A DNA stretch of 64,000 nucleotides from an uncultured Dehalococcoidia bacterium. Lineage in GTDB: Bacteria; Chloroflexota; Dehalococcoidia; Lucifugimonadales; JAAXIE01. Shown here in pieces: positions 42,331 through 51,797 of the stretch. Within the stretch, counting starts at the first letter, position 1. Every line of letters starts with the position of its first letter. The DNA lies in the NCBI GenBank assembly GCA_951813255.1, contig OX638353.1, forward strand, positions 2,046,001 to 2,110,000. The letters are read 5' to 3'. The notes beneath the pieces were generated by a model. It did not search any database. It was not told the DNA's origin and saw nothing but the letters and a program-made list of their open reading frames with translations. Made by a program: the position numbers and the translations under genes.

Positions 42331-45243
42331 CTCCATGAAGCGTTCGTTGGTCGAATAGCCGTTGTTCAAGCCCACCTGGCACGGAGTATTGCCCTGATTA
42401 TCAGTGGCGGATGGGTCCGCGCCGCGGTCCATGAGTACTCGGACCATCGCACCGTTACGGTTAGCCACGGCCCAATGAAGGGGAGTGAAGTTCCTGATGC
42501 TATCTGCGACGTTGGGGTTGGCGCCCTCTTGCAGCAGTTCCACGGCCGCGTCCTGGTTGCCGTAGATGACTGCCCAGAGCAGAGGCGTCCAGCCGCCAGC
42601 GCTCTTAGCTTCGATGTTTGCCCCCCTTTCCAATAGCAGTCTGGTAACCGATACCGTGGGATTCAACATGGCGAGGTGCAGAGGCGTCGCGCCGGTCAAC
42701 TGTGGGGGTCCAAGTTCGGCACGGTCGGGCTTGACGGTCACGGTGGCGTGGATGTCCGCGCCTTGGTTCAGAAGTTGGCGCACCTCGGGTGCCCGGCTTC
42801 CGTAAGCGGCCCTGTGCAAAGCAGTCTCCGTGACCCACTCCAGATCGGCCAGAAGGGAAATCGGCTCCTCGTCACGGCCGCAGAGGCGGTCTTCAAGGTC
42901 CTCGTCGAAGTAGGGAACTCCAAGGACCATATTGCAAAGCAATCCCTCCGACAGCCTGGTCATGGAGGCACCGCGATCCAGGAGCAGGGTTATGATGGGC
43001 TGATGGCCTTCATCAAAGGAACGGCTTGGATAAAGACTTGCCTGCCGCACGGCGAGGACCAATACAGGGAAGCGGTCGTAATCGGAAGCCTCGATATCGG
43101 CGCCACGGTCGAGGAGCAGCGTGATCACTGCTGGGCTTGGGAACCACATAACCGCTGCTATCAAAGGAGTCCGCTGGTATTCGTCCCTGACATCGATAGG
43201 GGTGCCACGGTCGATGAGCAAAGCCGCAACTGCCGGATCGGGATTCAATGCAGCAAGATGCAAAGGGGTGACGTCATTCCAGGCGAAGGAGTAGGAGGCG
43301 TCCTCCAGCTCAAGGTCCAATGTATGGAGAATATCTGCTCCTTGGTCCAGGATGGCCTGAACCTCTGACGGTGAGCCTTCGTAGGCAGCGCGATGTAGAG
43401 GGGTCTCTTCGATCCAGTTCAGTGTTACCACGCGTTCCGTAGACGGACCATCGGCTACCGGTGTAGCTGGGCACAATAGCTCGATCATGGCACCCGCACC
43501 TACACCCTGGTTTGCGATGCCGTAGACATGGCAGGGTATCCGGCCCATGTCATCAGTGGCCATCGTATCGGCGGCCCGCCCGACGAGGAAAAAGGCTGCT
43601 GCCTCCATATAAGCTGCTGCCCAATGAAGAGGAGTAAACCCGTCGTTGTTCTTTGCCTCGATGTTGGCTCCGAAGTCCAGCAGGAGTTCGGGGACATTGG
43701 GGTTCCCTTCCAACGCCCAATACAGAGGGGTTCTCCCGTCGTCGTCGCGGGCTTCGATCTGGGCGCCAGCGTTCAACAGTGCCCTGACGTGAGGGGTGTC
43801 TGCTAGCCGGGCTGCAGTATGCAGAGGCGTGAGACCGTGCTGCCCCCGGGCATTGGCGTTGGCCCCCCGCGCAAGGAGGGCCTCGGTGACAGCGGGGTCG
43901 GGGTTCAGGGCCGCCAAGTGGAGGGGGGTCATCCCTGACCACTCGCGGTCGGTCTCGGCGTCGGTGAGCCGGATGGTGGCTTGGGCGTTGAGGTCCCCGC
44001 CTTGGGCCAAGGCTCTCTGCACTTCCCCGAAGCTGCCTTCAACTACGGTGCGGTGCAGGGGGGTCTCGGATATCCACTGGAGGTCGAATTCGGTGTAGCC
44101 CGGTCTGAGATGGGGTGTGATCGTCGAGACCGGCCCGAAAGAGCGTGTAGGGGTGGTGGGGTCGAGGCGTGCCATAGCTTCTTCAATGCACAGGCGCTCC
44201 TCAAGAGGCGTGTCCGCATATCCTTCCCGATGGCCTGCGCGCACACAGGGTGTGATTCCGCCGTTCCCCTCTATCGTTACGTCGGCGCCACGGTCCAGAA
44301 GCAACTCAATCATGGCAGGGCTGTTCCCGAATGCTATGTGAAGGGCGGTGTCCCGGACATCGTCCTGAACGTTGATTTCAGCACCGCGGTCCAGCAGTAG
44401 CATGACCACCTCGGGGCTGGCCGATTGGGCTGCGTACAGCAACGCGGTGCGGCGAATGATGTTATCTCTCGCTTCAATGTCGGCGCCCCGGTCGAGAAGC
44501 AGCCGGACCATCTCCAAGGAGTCATTCCTCGCGGCGATATGCAGAGGGGTCTCGCCCCTAGCGGGGTCTGGGCCGTCGATATTCGCTCCGCTATCAAGGA
44601 GGAGTTGCGCCATTTCCAAATTGTTGTCATGCGCCGCCGTAAGCAGATATGGCCGAGCGTTCGGGTCCGCCCCTCGTGACAACAGCAGCGCCGCCATCTC
44701 AAGGGTGTCATTCTTTAGGGCTATTTCCAAGGGCGTTGAACCACGGCCATCTTCGGCCTCGATGTTGGCCCCCCTGTCGAGCAGGGCCTCCATTACCGCG
44801 GCCGGTCCGTATTGGATGGCCCGGTGAATGGGATACATTCCCGTTCGGGCCTTGGCCTCTACGTCAGCCCCGGAGTCGATGAGCAGGTGAATCATGGCGG
44901 GGTCGTCGTTGAAATTAGACGCTTGGTAGAGCGGGGTGCGGCCATCCGCATCCCGGGCATCGACCTCTGCACCTTCATCCAGTAGCGCTTGGGCTTCGGC
45001 AACGGTACCGAGAGAGGCAACGTCATGCAGGGGAGTCGAGATCCCGACAGGCACCTCCTCATCCAGCGCCTCCCGCACCCCTTCCTCGATCGCCTCCAAA
45101 TCGGCGTCCTCCCCAAGGGCCTCCTGCAGGGCCTCCTCCACGTCCTCGCGAGTGACCTCCTCGCCCGTCCCGCAGGCGATGCCTAGGGACAATGCGAGGA
45201 TGAGGGTGGCTAGGAAGGCGAGTAGGCGGGTGTGCAGATGCAT
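42313..45243 (-). CDS. Giant ankyrin-repeat lipoprotein (3' end frameshifted)
   Basis: A 976-residue lipoprotein: signal ends LALSLGIACGTG (Cys24), then an acidic helix (EDVEEALQEALGEDADLEAI) and ~25 ankyrin repeats (TPLHxAAxxxxxxxVxxLLdrGAdidA). From ~residue 390 the repeats form three longer modules of ~190-200 residues: W-x-x-ETPLHR, a ~35-residue spacer, then VTPLHLAALNPDPAV and more repeats, closed by a Cys-rich cap ending in LC. The last module stops prematurely because of a frameshift; its continuation lies at 41949-42330. Ankyrin surfaces bind proteins; outside the cell they are often linked to host or cell-cell interaction. Upstream on the same strand is a Gly/Ser-rich lipoprotein. 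Confidence 0.85.
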   Translation of the reverse strand: MHLHTRLLAFLATLILALSLGIACGTGEEVTREDVEEALQEALGEDADLEAIEEGVREALDEEVPVGISTPLHDVASLGTVAEAQALLDEGAEVDARDADGRTPLYQASNFNDDPAMIHLLIDSGADVEAKARTGMYPIHRAIQYGPAAVMEALLDRGANIEAEDGRGSTPLEIALKNDTLEMAALLLSRGADPNARPYLLTAAHDNNLEMAQLLLDSGANIDGPDPARGETPLHIAARNDSLEMVRLLLDRGADIEARDNIIRRTALLYAAQSASPEVVMLLLDRGAEINVQDDVRDTALHIAFGNSPAMIELLLDRGADVTIEGNGGITPCVRAGHREGYADTPLEERLCIEEAMARLDPTTPTRSFGPVSTITPHLRPGYTEFDLQWISETPLHRTVVEGSFGEVQRALAQGGDLNAQATIRLTDAETDREWSGMTPLHLAALNPDPAVTEALLARGANANARGQHGLTPLHTAARLADTPHVRALLNAGAQIEARDDDGRTPLYWALEGNPNVPELLLDFGANIEAKNNDGFTPLHWAAAYMEAAAFFLVGRAADTMATDDMGRIPCHVYGIANQGVGAGAMIELLCPATPVADGPSTERVVTLNWIEETPLHRAAYEGSPSEVQAILDQGADILHTLDLELEDASYSFAWNDVTPLHLAALNPDPAVAALLIDRGTPIDVRDEYQRTPLIAAVMWFPSPAVITLLLDRGADIEASDYDRFPVLVLAVRQASLYPSRSFDEGHQPIITLLLDRGASMTRLSEGLLCNMVLGVPYFDEDLEDRLCGRDEEPISLLADLEWVTETALHRAAYGSRAPEVRQLLNQGADIHATVTVKPDRAELGPPQLTGATPLHLAMLNPTVSVTRLLLERGANIEAKSAGGWTPLLWAVIYGNQDAAVELLQEGANPNVADSIRNFTPLHWAVANRNGAMVRVLMDRGADPSATDNQGNTPCQVGLNNGYSTNERFMERLCLN

Positions 45244-45452
45244 GGTCGGCCCCCTTGGAGATGTCGTCGTCGTGCGCTTCGAGCTGGGTTGGAGGTAGTA
45301 GGCAGACTGGCGAAGAAGGGGATGGCGAATGGTCGCCGATAGGGAATGGGAGAGGCGGAGGAGCAGGTGTTTCGCATGCCGGAAGGAGGACTCAACGCTG
45401 AGTTGAGGTCGTACAACGAGTCTTTGGAGACGGGTGTTGCAGGACGAACCTA

Positions 45453-46520
45453 TCAGGCGGCGAGGGTGAGGTCAATTGTACGGCGCAAGTGTTGAGAGGG
45501 GACACAAAGAGAGGAGCAGCCGGACATTCCGCTTGCGTGACTGATGACGAGTTGAGCGTTCGGAGTGGGTTTATCCGTTGGGATGGAATGCGGGATGGGG
45601 CCGGGTCCCGCGCAGTCAAACACTTCCAGGTGAATGACGTAGCCGTCGAACGAAACGCCTGCCATCGTAGCCTCGTCTGCAACGACCAAGCTGGACACTA
45701 GTGCCTCTCCGGGCTGTAGATCGCCTAGCATTTGCGGGCCGAGTTCCCCAACTGTTTGCTGTCCCTGCTTCAAATGTGGCTCGGACTGCACGTAGCAGAG
45801 CACCTGAGAGGTAGCGTTCGTGACCTGCGCTTGAACGACGCCGCCGGTGAACATGGCGTACACCTCCAGCCCACCGAGGACACCCTGCCATGTTTGGTCT
45901 AGAGGCACGATAGGGCTCGACATGGCGACTTCCCCTGCTTCGCTGCCAGAGCCGCCTTCCGCACCCTCTGAGCCGCCTTCGCCCACACTTTCGCTACCGC
46001 CAGCCTCACCGCTGCCATGCTCGACGTGACCTATCCACGTGTCGAACACCTGACCGGTTGCGTCTAGATTAATGTTGATCGACTGACCCGGCGACAGATC
46101 TTGCGGAGTTGTCGGACCTAACTCGACCCCGTTGGACAAGTGAACCTCGACCCTTACCCTTGTCAGGGTTGAGGGCCAGGTGTTCAACACCGACCCTAGG
46201 AACGCACCTCTGGTCTTGTCGTAGGACAGGACAAGACGCGCTCCCGCCATAACTCTATCGAATGTGTCATCGATCGTTAGCTGTGGGTTACTGCTACCTT
46301 CACCGCCAACCTCGGTGGTCTCACCTGATTCCCCACCACCTGAGCCGCTGACAGGTTCGCCAGCCGGTTCACTACCGCCTGAGTCACTACCTTCACCGCC
46401 AGACTCGATGCTACCGGACTCCCTGCCCGATTCACTAGCTGAGTCGGTTCTTTCGGTACCTTCTCCATTGCCTCCACACGCCAACGCCACCAACAGCATG
46501 ACCAGCACCAAGTAACGCAT
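45453..46520 (-). CDS. Gly/Ser-rich lipoprotein, paralogue of the protein at 54030-55529
   Basis: A 355-residue lipoprotein (lipobox LVALACGG, Cys15) of no named family. A low-complexity Glu/Ser/Gly linker (~20-75) precedes domain A (~85-165: DDTFDRVMAGARLVLSYD...LTRVRVEVHLSNGVELGPTTP), a second acidic Gly linker, then domain B (~205-315: SSPIVPLDQTWQGVLGGL...VLCYVQSEPHLK...GVSFDGYVIHLEVFDC). Both domains look like beta sandwiches similar to FxLYD-type folds; two Cys (C252-, C309-like) may bridge. AGAAGGGA precedes the ATG. It is divergent from a kinase-regulator fusion gene, which may control it. The last ~45 residues are unlike the paralogue. Confidence 0.8.
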   Translation of the reverse strand: MRYLVLVMLLVALACGGNGEGTERTDSASESGRESGSIESGGEGSDSGGSEPAGEPVSGSGGGESGETTEVGGEGSSNPQLTIDDTFDRVMAGARLVLSYDKTRGAFLGSVLNTWPSTLTRVRVEVHLSNGVELGPTTPQDLSPGQSININLDATGQVFDTWIGHVEHGSGEAGGSESVGEGGSEGAEGGSGSEAGEVAMSSPIVPLDQTWQGVLGGLEVYAMFTGGVVQAQVTNATSQVLCYVQSEPHLKQGQQTVGELGPQMLGDLQPGEALVSSLVVADEATMAGVSFDGYVIHLEVFDCAGPGPIPHSIPTDKPTPNAQLVISHASGMSGCSSLCVPSQHLRRTIDLTLAA

Positions 46521-47265
46521 GACATTTCCCTTCTACTGTCTCAACCTGCAAGCACATACTGGTCTTCGCGTGGCATGTATGTCGCACAAAAACGAGCACA
46601 GCTCTCATTTCCCCATTGTTGCCAACAACCCCCCGGCTTCCACCGTTTGATAGGTGCGCCCTGATTTAAGGGGAGAGGCGTGGGCTATTTGGAAAGCCGC
46701 CACTATCGACATGATGGCAACAACGGACTGTCAACGGTTCCCTTCTCCAATTATGCAAGGGCCTCACAGACTCCAAGACAACGGAGTAAGGATGCGCCAT
46801 GGCATAAAGTGCACCAAGCTCCACCGCCGAAGTGCTAGGAAGCATAACGATTTGTTTCACAAGCAGAACGCTCCAAGACCGTAACCAAGAATCGGCCGAT
46901 TGCTTGGCTCCGACACCTGCTAGAATAGCAGCCTGGTATTACCGCAGCGTTGCAAACACCCCTTTGCTGGTTACTGAAATGTATATTCACGACAAAATCA
47001 GAGGCCCTCTCTGAATTGCTGCGGGTCCGTGACCCCTAAAGGTGCCTCGCCACTTGTAGAGTAAGCTCGTCGGTAGTGAAGTGGAGTCCCCAGTCATTGC
47101 GGTGTCCGTCGGATGAGTGTGCACGCGTTGCGAAGTGCCTCCCGTCAACTCGGCAGCACCTACAGGTGGCGCACGCCCGGGTCAATGAGGATACTAGGCC
47201 TCTAGACCTTGAGGCGGAGCGAATGGAGTAGGTCCGATATCATCGGCGATGTCATGGAGGGAGCG
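46521..47265. other. Divergent intergenic region
   Basis: About 745 bases between the lipoprotein and the kinase-regulator gene. No supported gene: the plus-strand 76-codon frame at 46654 and the minus-strand frames lack ribosome sites and family features. It must contain the promoters of both neighbours, but I cannot assign boxes with confidence. Confidence 0.4.
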
Positions 47266-49638
47266 ATGGACGAGGTCGACCGCCTGACGCGGGAGATAGC
47301 AGAACTGAGGGACCGCCTGGCCAGATTGAGTGAGGCAAACCTCCGGGCCAACGAGAGCTTGGACTTGGATATCGTCCTCTCCGAGGTGGTCGAGAGCGCA
47401 TGCAGTCTGACAGAGGCACGGTACGGGGTGATCACCGCCGTTGATGGCGCTGGGGGTCTCCAAGCGATGGTAACGTGTGGATTGACTCACGAGGAGTACC
47501 AAGCTCTTCTCGACCTCCCCGATGGGCCGAGGTTCTTTGAGTATCTTGGCAACATCCGAGAACCACTCAGAGTCCCCGACTTGAATGCCCACGTAAGGTC
47601 ACAAGGGTTGCCTGAGTTCCGGCCGCCAGTGGTGTTCAGAGCTTTCTTGGGTGCGCCCATTCTCCTCCGGGGGGCGCATGTAGGTAGCTTCTATCTCGGT
47701 GAGAAGGGGCAGGGTATGGAGTTCAGCGCCGGGGACGAGGAACTCCTAGCGATGTTCGCCGCTCAGGCAGCAGCAGCCATCGCCAACGCCCGAAGATACA
47801 AGGATGAACAGCGAGCGAGGGCCGATCTCGAGGCACTCATAAACACCTGTCCCGTGGGGGTCGCGGTACTCGACGCCAGGGTCGGCAAGGTGATGTGGAT
47901 GAACCGTGAAGCTCGCCGTATCGTGGGAGACCTGCTCGACCCGAACCAGTCTGAGGAGGAGCTCCTCCAGGTGCTTACCTATCAACGTGCTGACGGTCGG
48001 GAGGTATCCCTAGACCAATTCCCATTGCCGGTGGTGCTAAATGAGGGGGAGACGGTGCGGTCCGAGGAGTTCGTGATGCGCACCCCGGACGGCAGCTCCG
48101 TCACTGCATTGATCAACGCCACACCCATCCGCTCTGATAATGGCGATGTGGAGTCCATGGTGGTGACCCTGCAGGATATGACGCCTATAAAGGAACTGGA
48201 ACGGCTGCGCGCCGAGTTCCTTGGTATGGTGAGCCACGAACTGCGGGCCCCCCTGATCTCCATCAAGGGCTCGGCAACCACGCTTCTGGACAATGCGCCC
48301 ACGCTTGAACCCGCCGAGATGCACCAACTCCATCGGATCATCTCCGAACAGGCGGACCATATGAGGAGTCTCATCAACGATCTGCTCGACATGGCCCGCA
48401 TAGAGTCGGGTACCCTCACGGTCACCCCGGAACCCGTAGACCCCAGCGTCCTAGTGGAAGAGGCTAGGAGCACTCTATTAAGCCCGCGTGTGAGAAGCGC
48501 TGTGCAGATCAACCTAACGCCAAGCCTGCCTCATGTCATGGCTGACCGACGCCGAGTCGTCCAGGTCCTCATCAATCTCCTCTCAAACGCCTCGAAATAC
48601 TCGCGCGAGCCGTCACCGATAAGGCTCACAGTGGCACAGGATGGCATGTATATTGAGTTCTCCGTCGCTGACGAGGGCAAGGGCTTGTCCCCCGGCCTGC
48701 TACCTCATCTTTTCAGCAGGTTCTCCCGTCTCGACGAAGAGGACCCCGTGGGAGGCATAACCAATTCGGGCTTGGGGCTCGCCATTTGCAAAGGGATAGT
48801 TGAGGCGCATGGGGGCCGTATCTGGGCGGAGAGCGCAGGGTTGGGCAAGGGCGCCAGATTCGTATTCACTATCCCAGCAGTAGATTTAGAGGCAGTCGCG
48901 GGCACGGGGCAACCCGTCTTCGGCTCAAACGCCCAATCAACGTCAAGGCACCGTACTCGCATTCTGGCCGTAGACGACGACCCCCATGCCCTCCGGTATA
49001 TACGGGATGTGCTAACCAAGGCAGGGTACGCCCCAGTGGTCACCGGAGACCCCGAGGAGGTATCCCATTTCATGGAAACGGAGAAGCCCGACGTGGTGCT
49101 GTTGGACCTGGTGTTGCCCGGTGTCGACGGGATCGAGTTGATGAGACGAGTACACGAGGCCTCCAGTGTGCCAGTAATCTTCGTATCCGTATATGGACAG
49201 GAGGACATTATCGCCAAGGCCCTGGACATGGGGGCAGCGGACTACATCGTAAAGCCCTTCTCCCCTACTGAGCTTGGGGCAAGGATCAGGGCGGCCATAC
49301 GCAAGCACTCGACACCCGAAGGCGCCGAATCGTCCGTACCATATTCAGTGGGGGACCTGACCCTCGACTATTTAAGACGTCGCGTTACAGTTGCTGGCCG
49401 TCCGGTGGAGCTGACAGCCATTGAATATGCATTGTTGGTGGAGTTGTCGCTCAACGCTGGGAGAGTATTGACCTATGACCAACTGTTGCAACGAGTCTGG
49501 GGACAGGGCAGGTCAGGCGAGGTTGAGGCAGTGCGCGTGGTGGTCGCCAAACTCCGACGCAAATTAGGAGATGATGCAGCTAACCCAGCCTACATCGCGA
49601 CGGTGCACCGGGTGGGCTACCGTATGGTGAGTGACTAG
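47266..49638 (+). CDS. Soluble histidine kinase fused to an OmpR-type response regulator
   Basis: A 790-residue single-chain two-component system without transmembrane helices. Order: N-terminal coiled coil, GAF (~25-180), PAS (~190-310), HisKA with phospho-acceptor H324 in FLGMVSHELRAPL, HATPase (NLLSNASKYS, VADEGKGLSPG, SGLGLAICKGIVEAHGG), REC with VDDD and phospho-Asp in VVLLDLVLPG and the K of VKPFSP, then a winged-helix DNA-binding domain (LTAIEYALLVEL, VVVAKLRRKLGDD...TVHRVGYRM). The ATG 47266 is preferred, with GGAGGG before it; TTG 47209 and ATG 47254 lack one. An intracellular small molecule sensed by GAF is likely. Divergent from the Gly/Ser-rich lipoprotein. Confidence 0.92.
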   Translation: MDEVDRLTREIAELRDRLARLSEANLRANESLDLDIVLSEVVESACSLTEARYGVITAVDGAGGLQAMVTCGLTHEEYQALLDLPDGPRFFEYLGNIREPLRVPDLNAHVRSQGLPEFRPPVVFRAFLGAPILLRGAHVGSFYLGEKGQGMEFSAGDEELLAMFAAQAAAAIANARRYKDEQRARADLEALINTCPVGVAVLDARVGKVMWMNREARRIVGDLLDPNQSEEELLQVLTYQRADGREVSLDQFPLPVVLNEGETVRSEEFVMRTPDGSSVTALINATPIRSDNGDVESMVVTLQDMTPIKELERLRAEFLGMVSHELRAPLISIKGSATTLLDNAPTLEPAEMHQLHRIISEQADHMRSLINDLLDMARIESGTLTVTPEPVDPSVLVEEARSTLLSPRVRSAVQINLTPSLPHVMADRRRVVQVLINLLSNASKYSREPSPIRLTVAQDGMYIEFSVADEGKGLSPGLLPHLFSRFSRLDEEDPVGGITNSGLGLAICKGIVEAHGGRIWAESAGLGKGARFVFTIPAVDLEAVAGTGQPVFGSNAQSTSRHRTRILAVDDDPHALRYIRDVLTKAGYAPVVTGDPEEVSHFMETEKPDVVLLDLVLPGVDGIELMRRVHEASSVPVIFVSVYGQEDIIAKALDMGAADYIVKPFSPTELGARIRAAIRKHSTPEGAESSVPYSVGDLTLDYLRRRVTVAGRPVELTAIEYALLVELSLNAGRVLTYDQLLQRVWGQGRSGEVEAVRVVVAKLRRKLGDDAANPAYIATVHRVGYRMVSD

Positions 49639-50758
49639 AAGGAGCATAGAGGGCGAAAGCAAGATGACTATGGGGACATGACCCGTCCTTGGGATCACGA
49701 TAAGGCCCAGTGAGCTATGGATAGGTGTATATTGGCCCTCGGAACTTTCCATCTCGAATGGCTTCAGTGCTGCGTCCCATGCCCATCTGATGTCATCCTT
49801 CCAAAGGCGCAAAAGTTCATCAGCACACTTTGAGACCATCACATGCCTCACAACTGAAGTCAGTGGATCACTGATTTGAGCGTAAGGCCCGCGCGAAGCG
49901 CTCCACCCGAGTGCAGGTGGTGGACCCGGTAAGCTAGGTAGGTGTCCTCACTTACGGAACAGAGCAGCCCACTTCGTAGAGGTATTCCTCACCACCTCGA
50001 ACGACATGCTACATCCGGACGGATCCTGTGGTTCATCGGTTTCCTGTTGTTCGCTCGTAGGCTTCTGCATGGGAGTCTGATGCCCGCAACCCAATTTGCG
50101 CGGTGATGGCCGCTTTCTGCGTGCCGATCAGGCTCTCCTGACTTGGATCGTGTACGAGCCGATGATACGGACCAGTGCGGTCGGTCGGCATACGCGGACT
50201 CTTTGATCCTATCTGCCACGTTACAGCAATGTATCAGGGTCGCTCTTTAATGCCATGGTTATGCCCGCGCCCTATGATTGCACCGTTGGACGACTGACCT
50301 CCTGCCCGTCGCTCGTTACAGTACCGCCTGAGGTACGCATGGGCCGGTGCTATGTCCATCCGCATTGGACTTGAGGAAGTCGGGGTTCAAGGTTACGTGA
50401 ATCAGAACATCTGGAATCTACTTGTCTGGGCAGCCCTGATCGGGTTTTTGGCTTGGGTCGTGTTCGGTTTAGTCCTTACCGGATTGTCATGAAGTCCGAG
50501 GAGTGGAGACGAGCACTTATTGGAATATAGTAACCATTGGATAGCTCTTGTAACTCCAGCGCCAAGCCCCTCAATGAGATTCAGAATCGAATCACTATGC
50601 TACGGCACAGGAGCAGATCATCGTCCACCGTCCCGCCGGTAACTTCGTCGTCGGACTTACAGAAAACGCAATCCCGGAGTGCGTATCCGGCTGGGGCGTC
50701 CAGTTCGCTAACCCGCAGATTAGAACCGCCTTTGTAAAGGATGGCTAGGAGGACACCC
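49639..50758. other. Mostly non-coding gap with short reading frames
   Basis: No standard gene in ~1.1 kb apart from a 46-codon frame listed separately. Two stretches read like protein but lack starts: the minus strand 49652-49851 (VSKCADELLRLWKDDIRWAW), and the plus strand 50578-50748 (EQIIVHRPAGNFVVGLTENA, then IPECVSGWGVQFANP), which begins right after a TGA and has no ATG, GTG or TTG. These could be gene remnants. Confidence 0.4.
50352..50492 (+). CDS. Possible 46-residue single-helix membrane protein
   Basis: The frame reads MSIRIGLEEVGVQGYVNQNI and then WNLLVWAALIGFLAWVVFGLVLTGLS with a TGA stop. The second half is one clean transmembrane helix, preceded by an amphipathic N-terminus, like many small membrane proteins. 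No convincing Shine-Dalgarno is visible and the family is unknown, so translation is uncertain. Confidence 0.4.
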   Translation: MSIRIGLEEVGVQGYVNQNIWNLLVWAALIGFLAWVVFGLVLTGLS

Positions 50759-50971
50759 ATGGCTTCAGACCCGAGTCACCAGATGCAGATGTACGCCAAG
50801 GCAGATTTGGACGAACTCGAGGAACTAATGCGGTCTCGCTTCGGTCCCACGGTTACGACCAGTTTTGTCATAGACTATGCCATCAAGTTCGTGTTGTCCT
50901 ATGAGCGGAGGCCACGGCAGTTCATCGACTACCTAAAGGCGGAGCGGGATCTCCCCCTCAACCCAGAATGA
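50759..50971 (+). CDS. Small helical protein, possibly ribbon-helix-helix
   Basis: A 70-residue protein, MASDPSHQMQMYAKADLDEL and onward, with LEELMRSRFGPTVTTSFVIDYAIKFVLSYERRPRQFIDYLKAE. The pattern of a strand (QMQMYAKAD) then two helices recalls ribbon-helix-helix (CopG/MetJ) DNA-binding proteins, but the match is weak. Start ATG 50759 is preferred over 50741 because AGGAGG sits just before it. A second small gene follows 78 nt downstream; they may form an operon. No toxin partner is recognised. Confidence 0.55.
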   Translation: MASDPSHQMQMYAKADLDELEELMRSRFGPTVTTSFVIDYAIKFVLSYERRPRQFIDYLKAERDLPLNPE

Positions 50972-51049
50972 TTCCCCAGTTCCCTTGGAAACGCCGCGAG
51001 GCCCGGAATGGGGCACTGTATCACTTCGATTGATTGGAGGGACAGGCCG

Positions 51050-51304
51050 ATGTACCGAGCCAACGCAGACGTACCAGGCCCCTACACTATCCACCTTGAA
51101 TCATGCCTCCGTGTGAAGCATCGCATCTGGTGGCATGGTCTTTACGACACTCTTCTGGAGGCATACCTGCCTGTGGTGAAGCATCAGATGCAGATTAGTC
51201 TGTGCAGGATCTGTCGACCGATGCCCAAGCCTGAGGAGAAGGAGCACCTGAGGAAACTGGTGAATGTCTTCGGCGCGGCCACTCCGGATGCTGACTCGGG
51301 GTAA
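51050..51304 (+). CDS. Hypothetical 84-residue protein
   Basis: Unrecognised. The ATG at 51050 has GGAGGGACAGG upstream. The sequence has a Trp/His/Cys-rich centre (CLRVKHRIWWHGLYDTLLEA, later SLCRICRP) and a helical, charged C-terminus (PKPEEKEHLRKLVNVFG). The CRIC plus upstream Cys/His could bind a metal. Co-oriented with the small protein gene 78 nt upstream. Confidence 0.45.
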   Translation: MYRANADVPGPYTIHLESCLRVKHRIWWHGLYDTLLEAYLPVVKHQMQISLCRICRPMPKPEEKEHLRKLVNVFGAATPDADSG

Positions 51305-51797
51305 GATTGACCAACCCATTTCAGGACAACTAATGTTCCCGTCTTGGTCGCAGGCTCGAGCACCGGAGCAAGGATCATGCAAGAGCAATCTCCGCAAAAC
51401 TGACACAGTGCCAGTAGTGGCATGCCATGACCCCGTGCGTCACCCCGGATCCCGGCCGTAGCACCTCTGGACTGCCTTCCTTACGTGTACAAGCAACCTG
51501 ATGTGTGAAGGCTGACAAGAATTCACACAGGCTGCAACGGCGGGCCTTGGGACGTCCCTTCCCTCTAGCGGTATCCCGGAAATCTCCAATTACCTTCCCA
51601 TCTACCAGCATTGGTTAGGGGCGTTCTTGACCGGAGGCACTCCGGACACCCTCATCCACTTAGGAGGTGCCAACATGCGGGCACAGCTACCTGTCCAGAC
51701 CCGATGGCAAACATGACTGCCCCGGCTATGAGCACTTATCGGTGGACACCACCGACATTTCTCCACCAGAATCCGGCTCCTGCAGGGAGCGAGTCTC
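51305..51797. other. Intergenic stretch
   Basis: About 490 bases with no gene I can support. A minus-strand 78-codon frame (51375-51611) is Cys/Arg-rich without ribosome site or family features. It ends at the 3' end of the sensor kinase gene. Confidence 0.4.
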
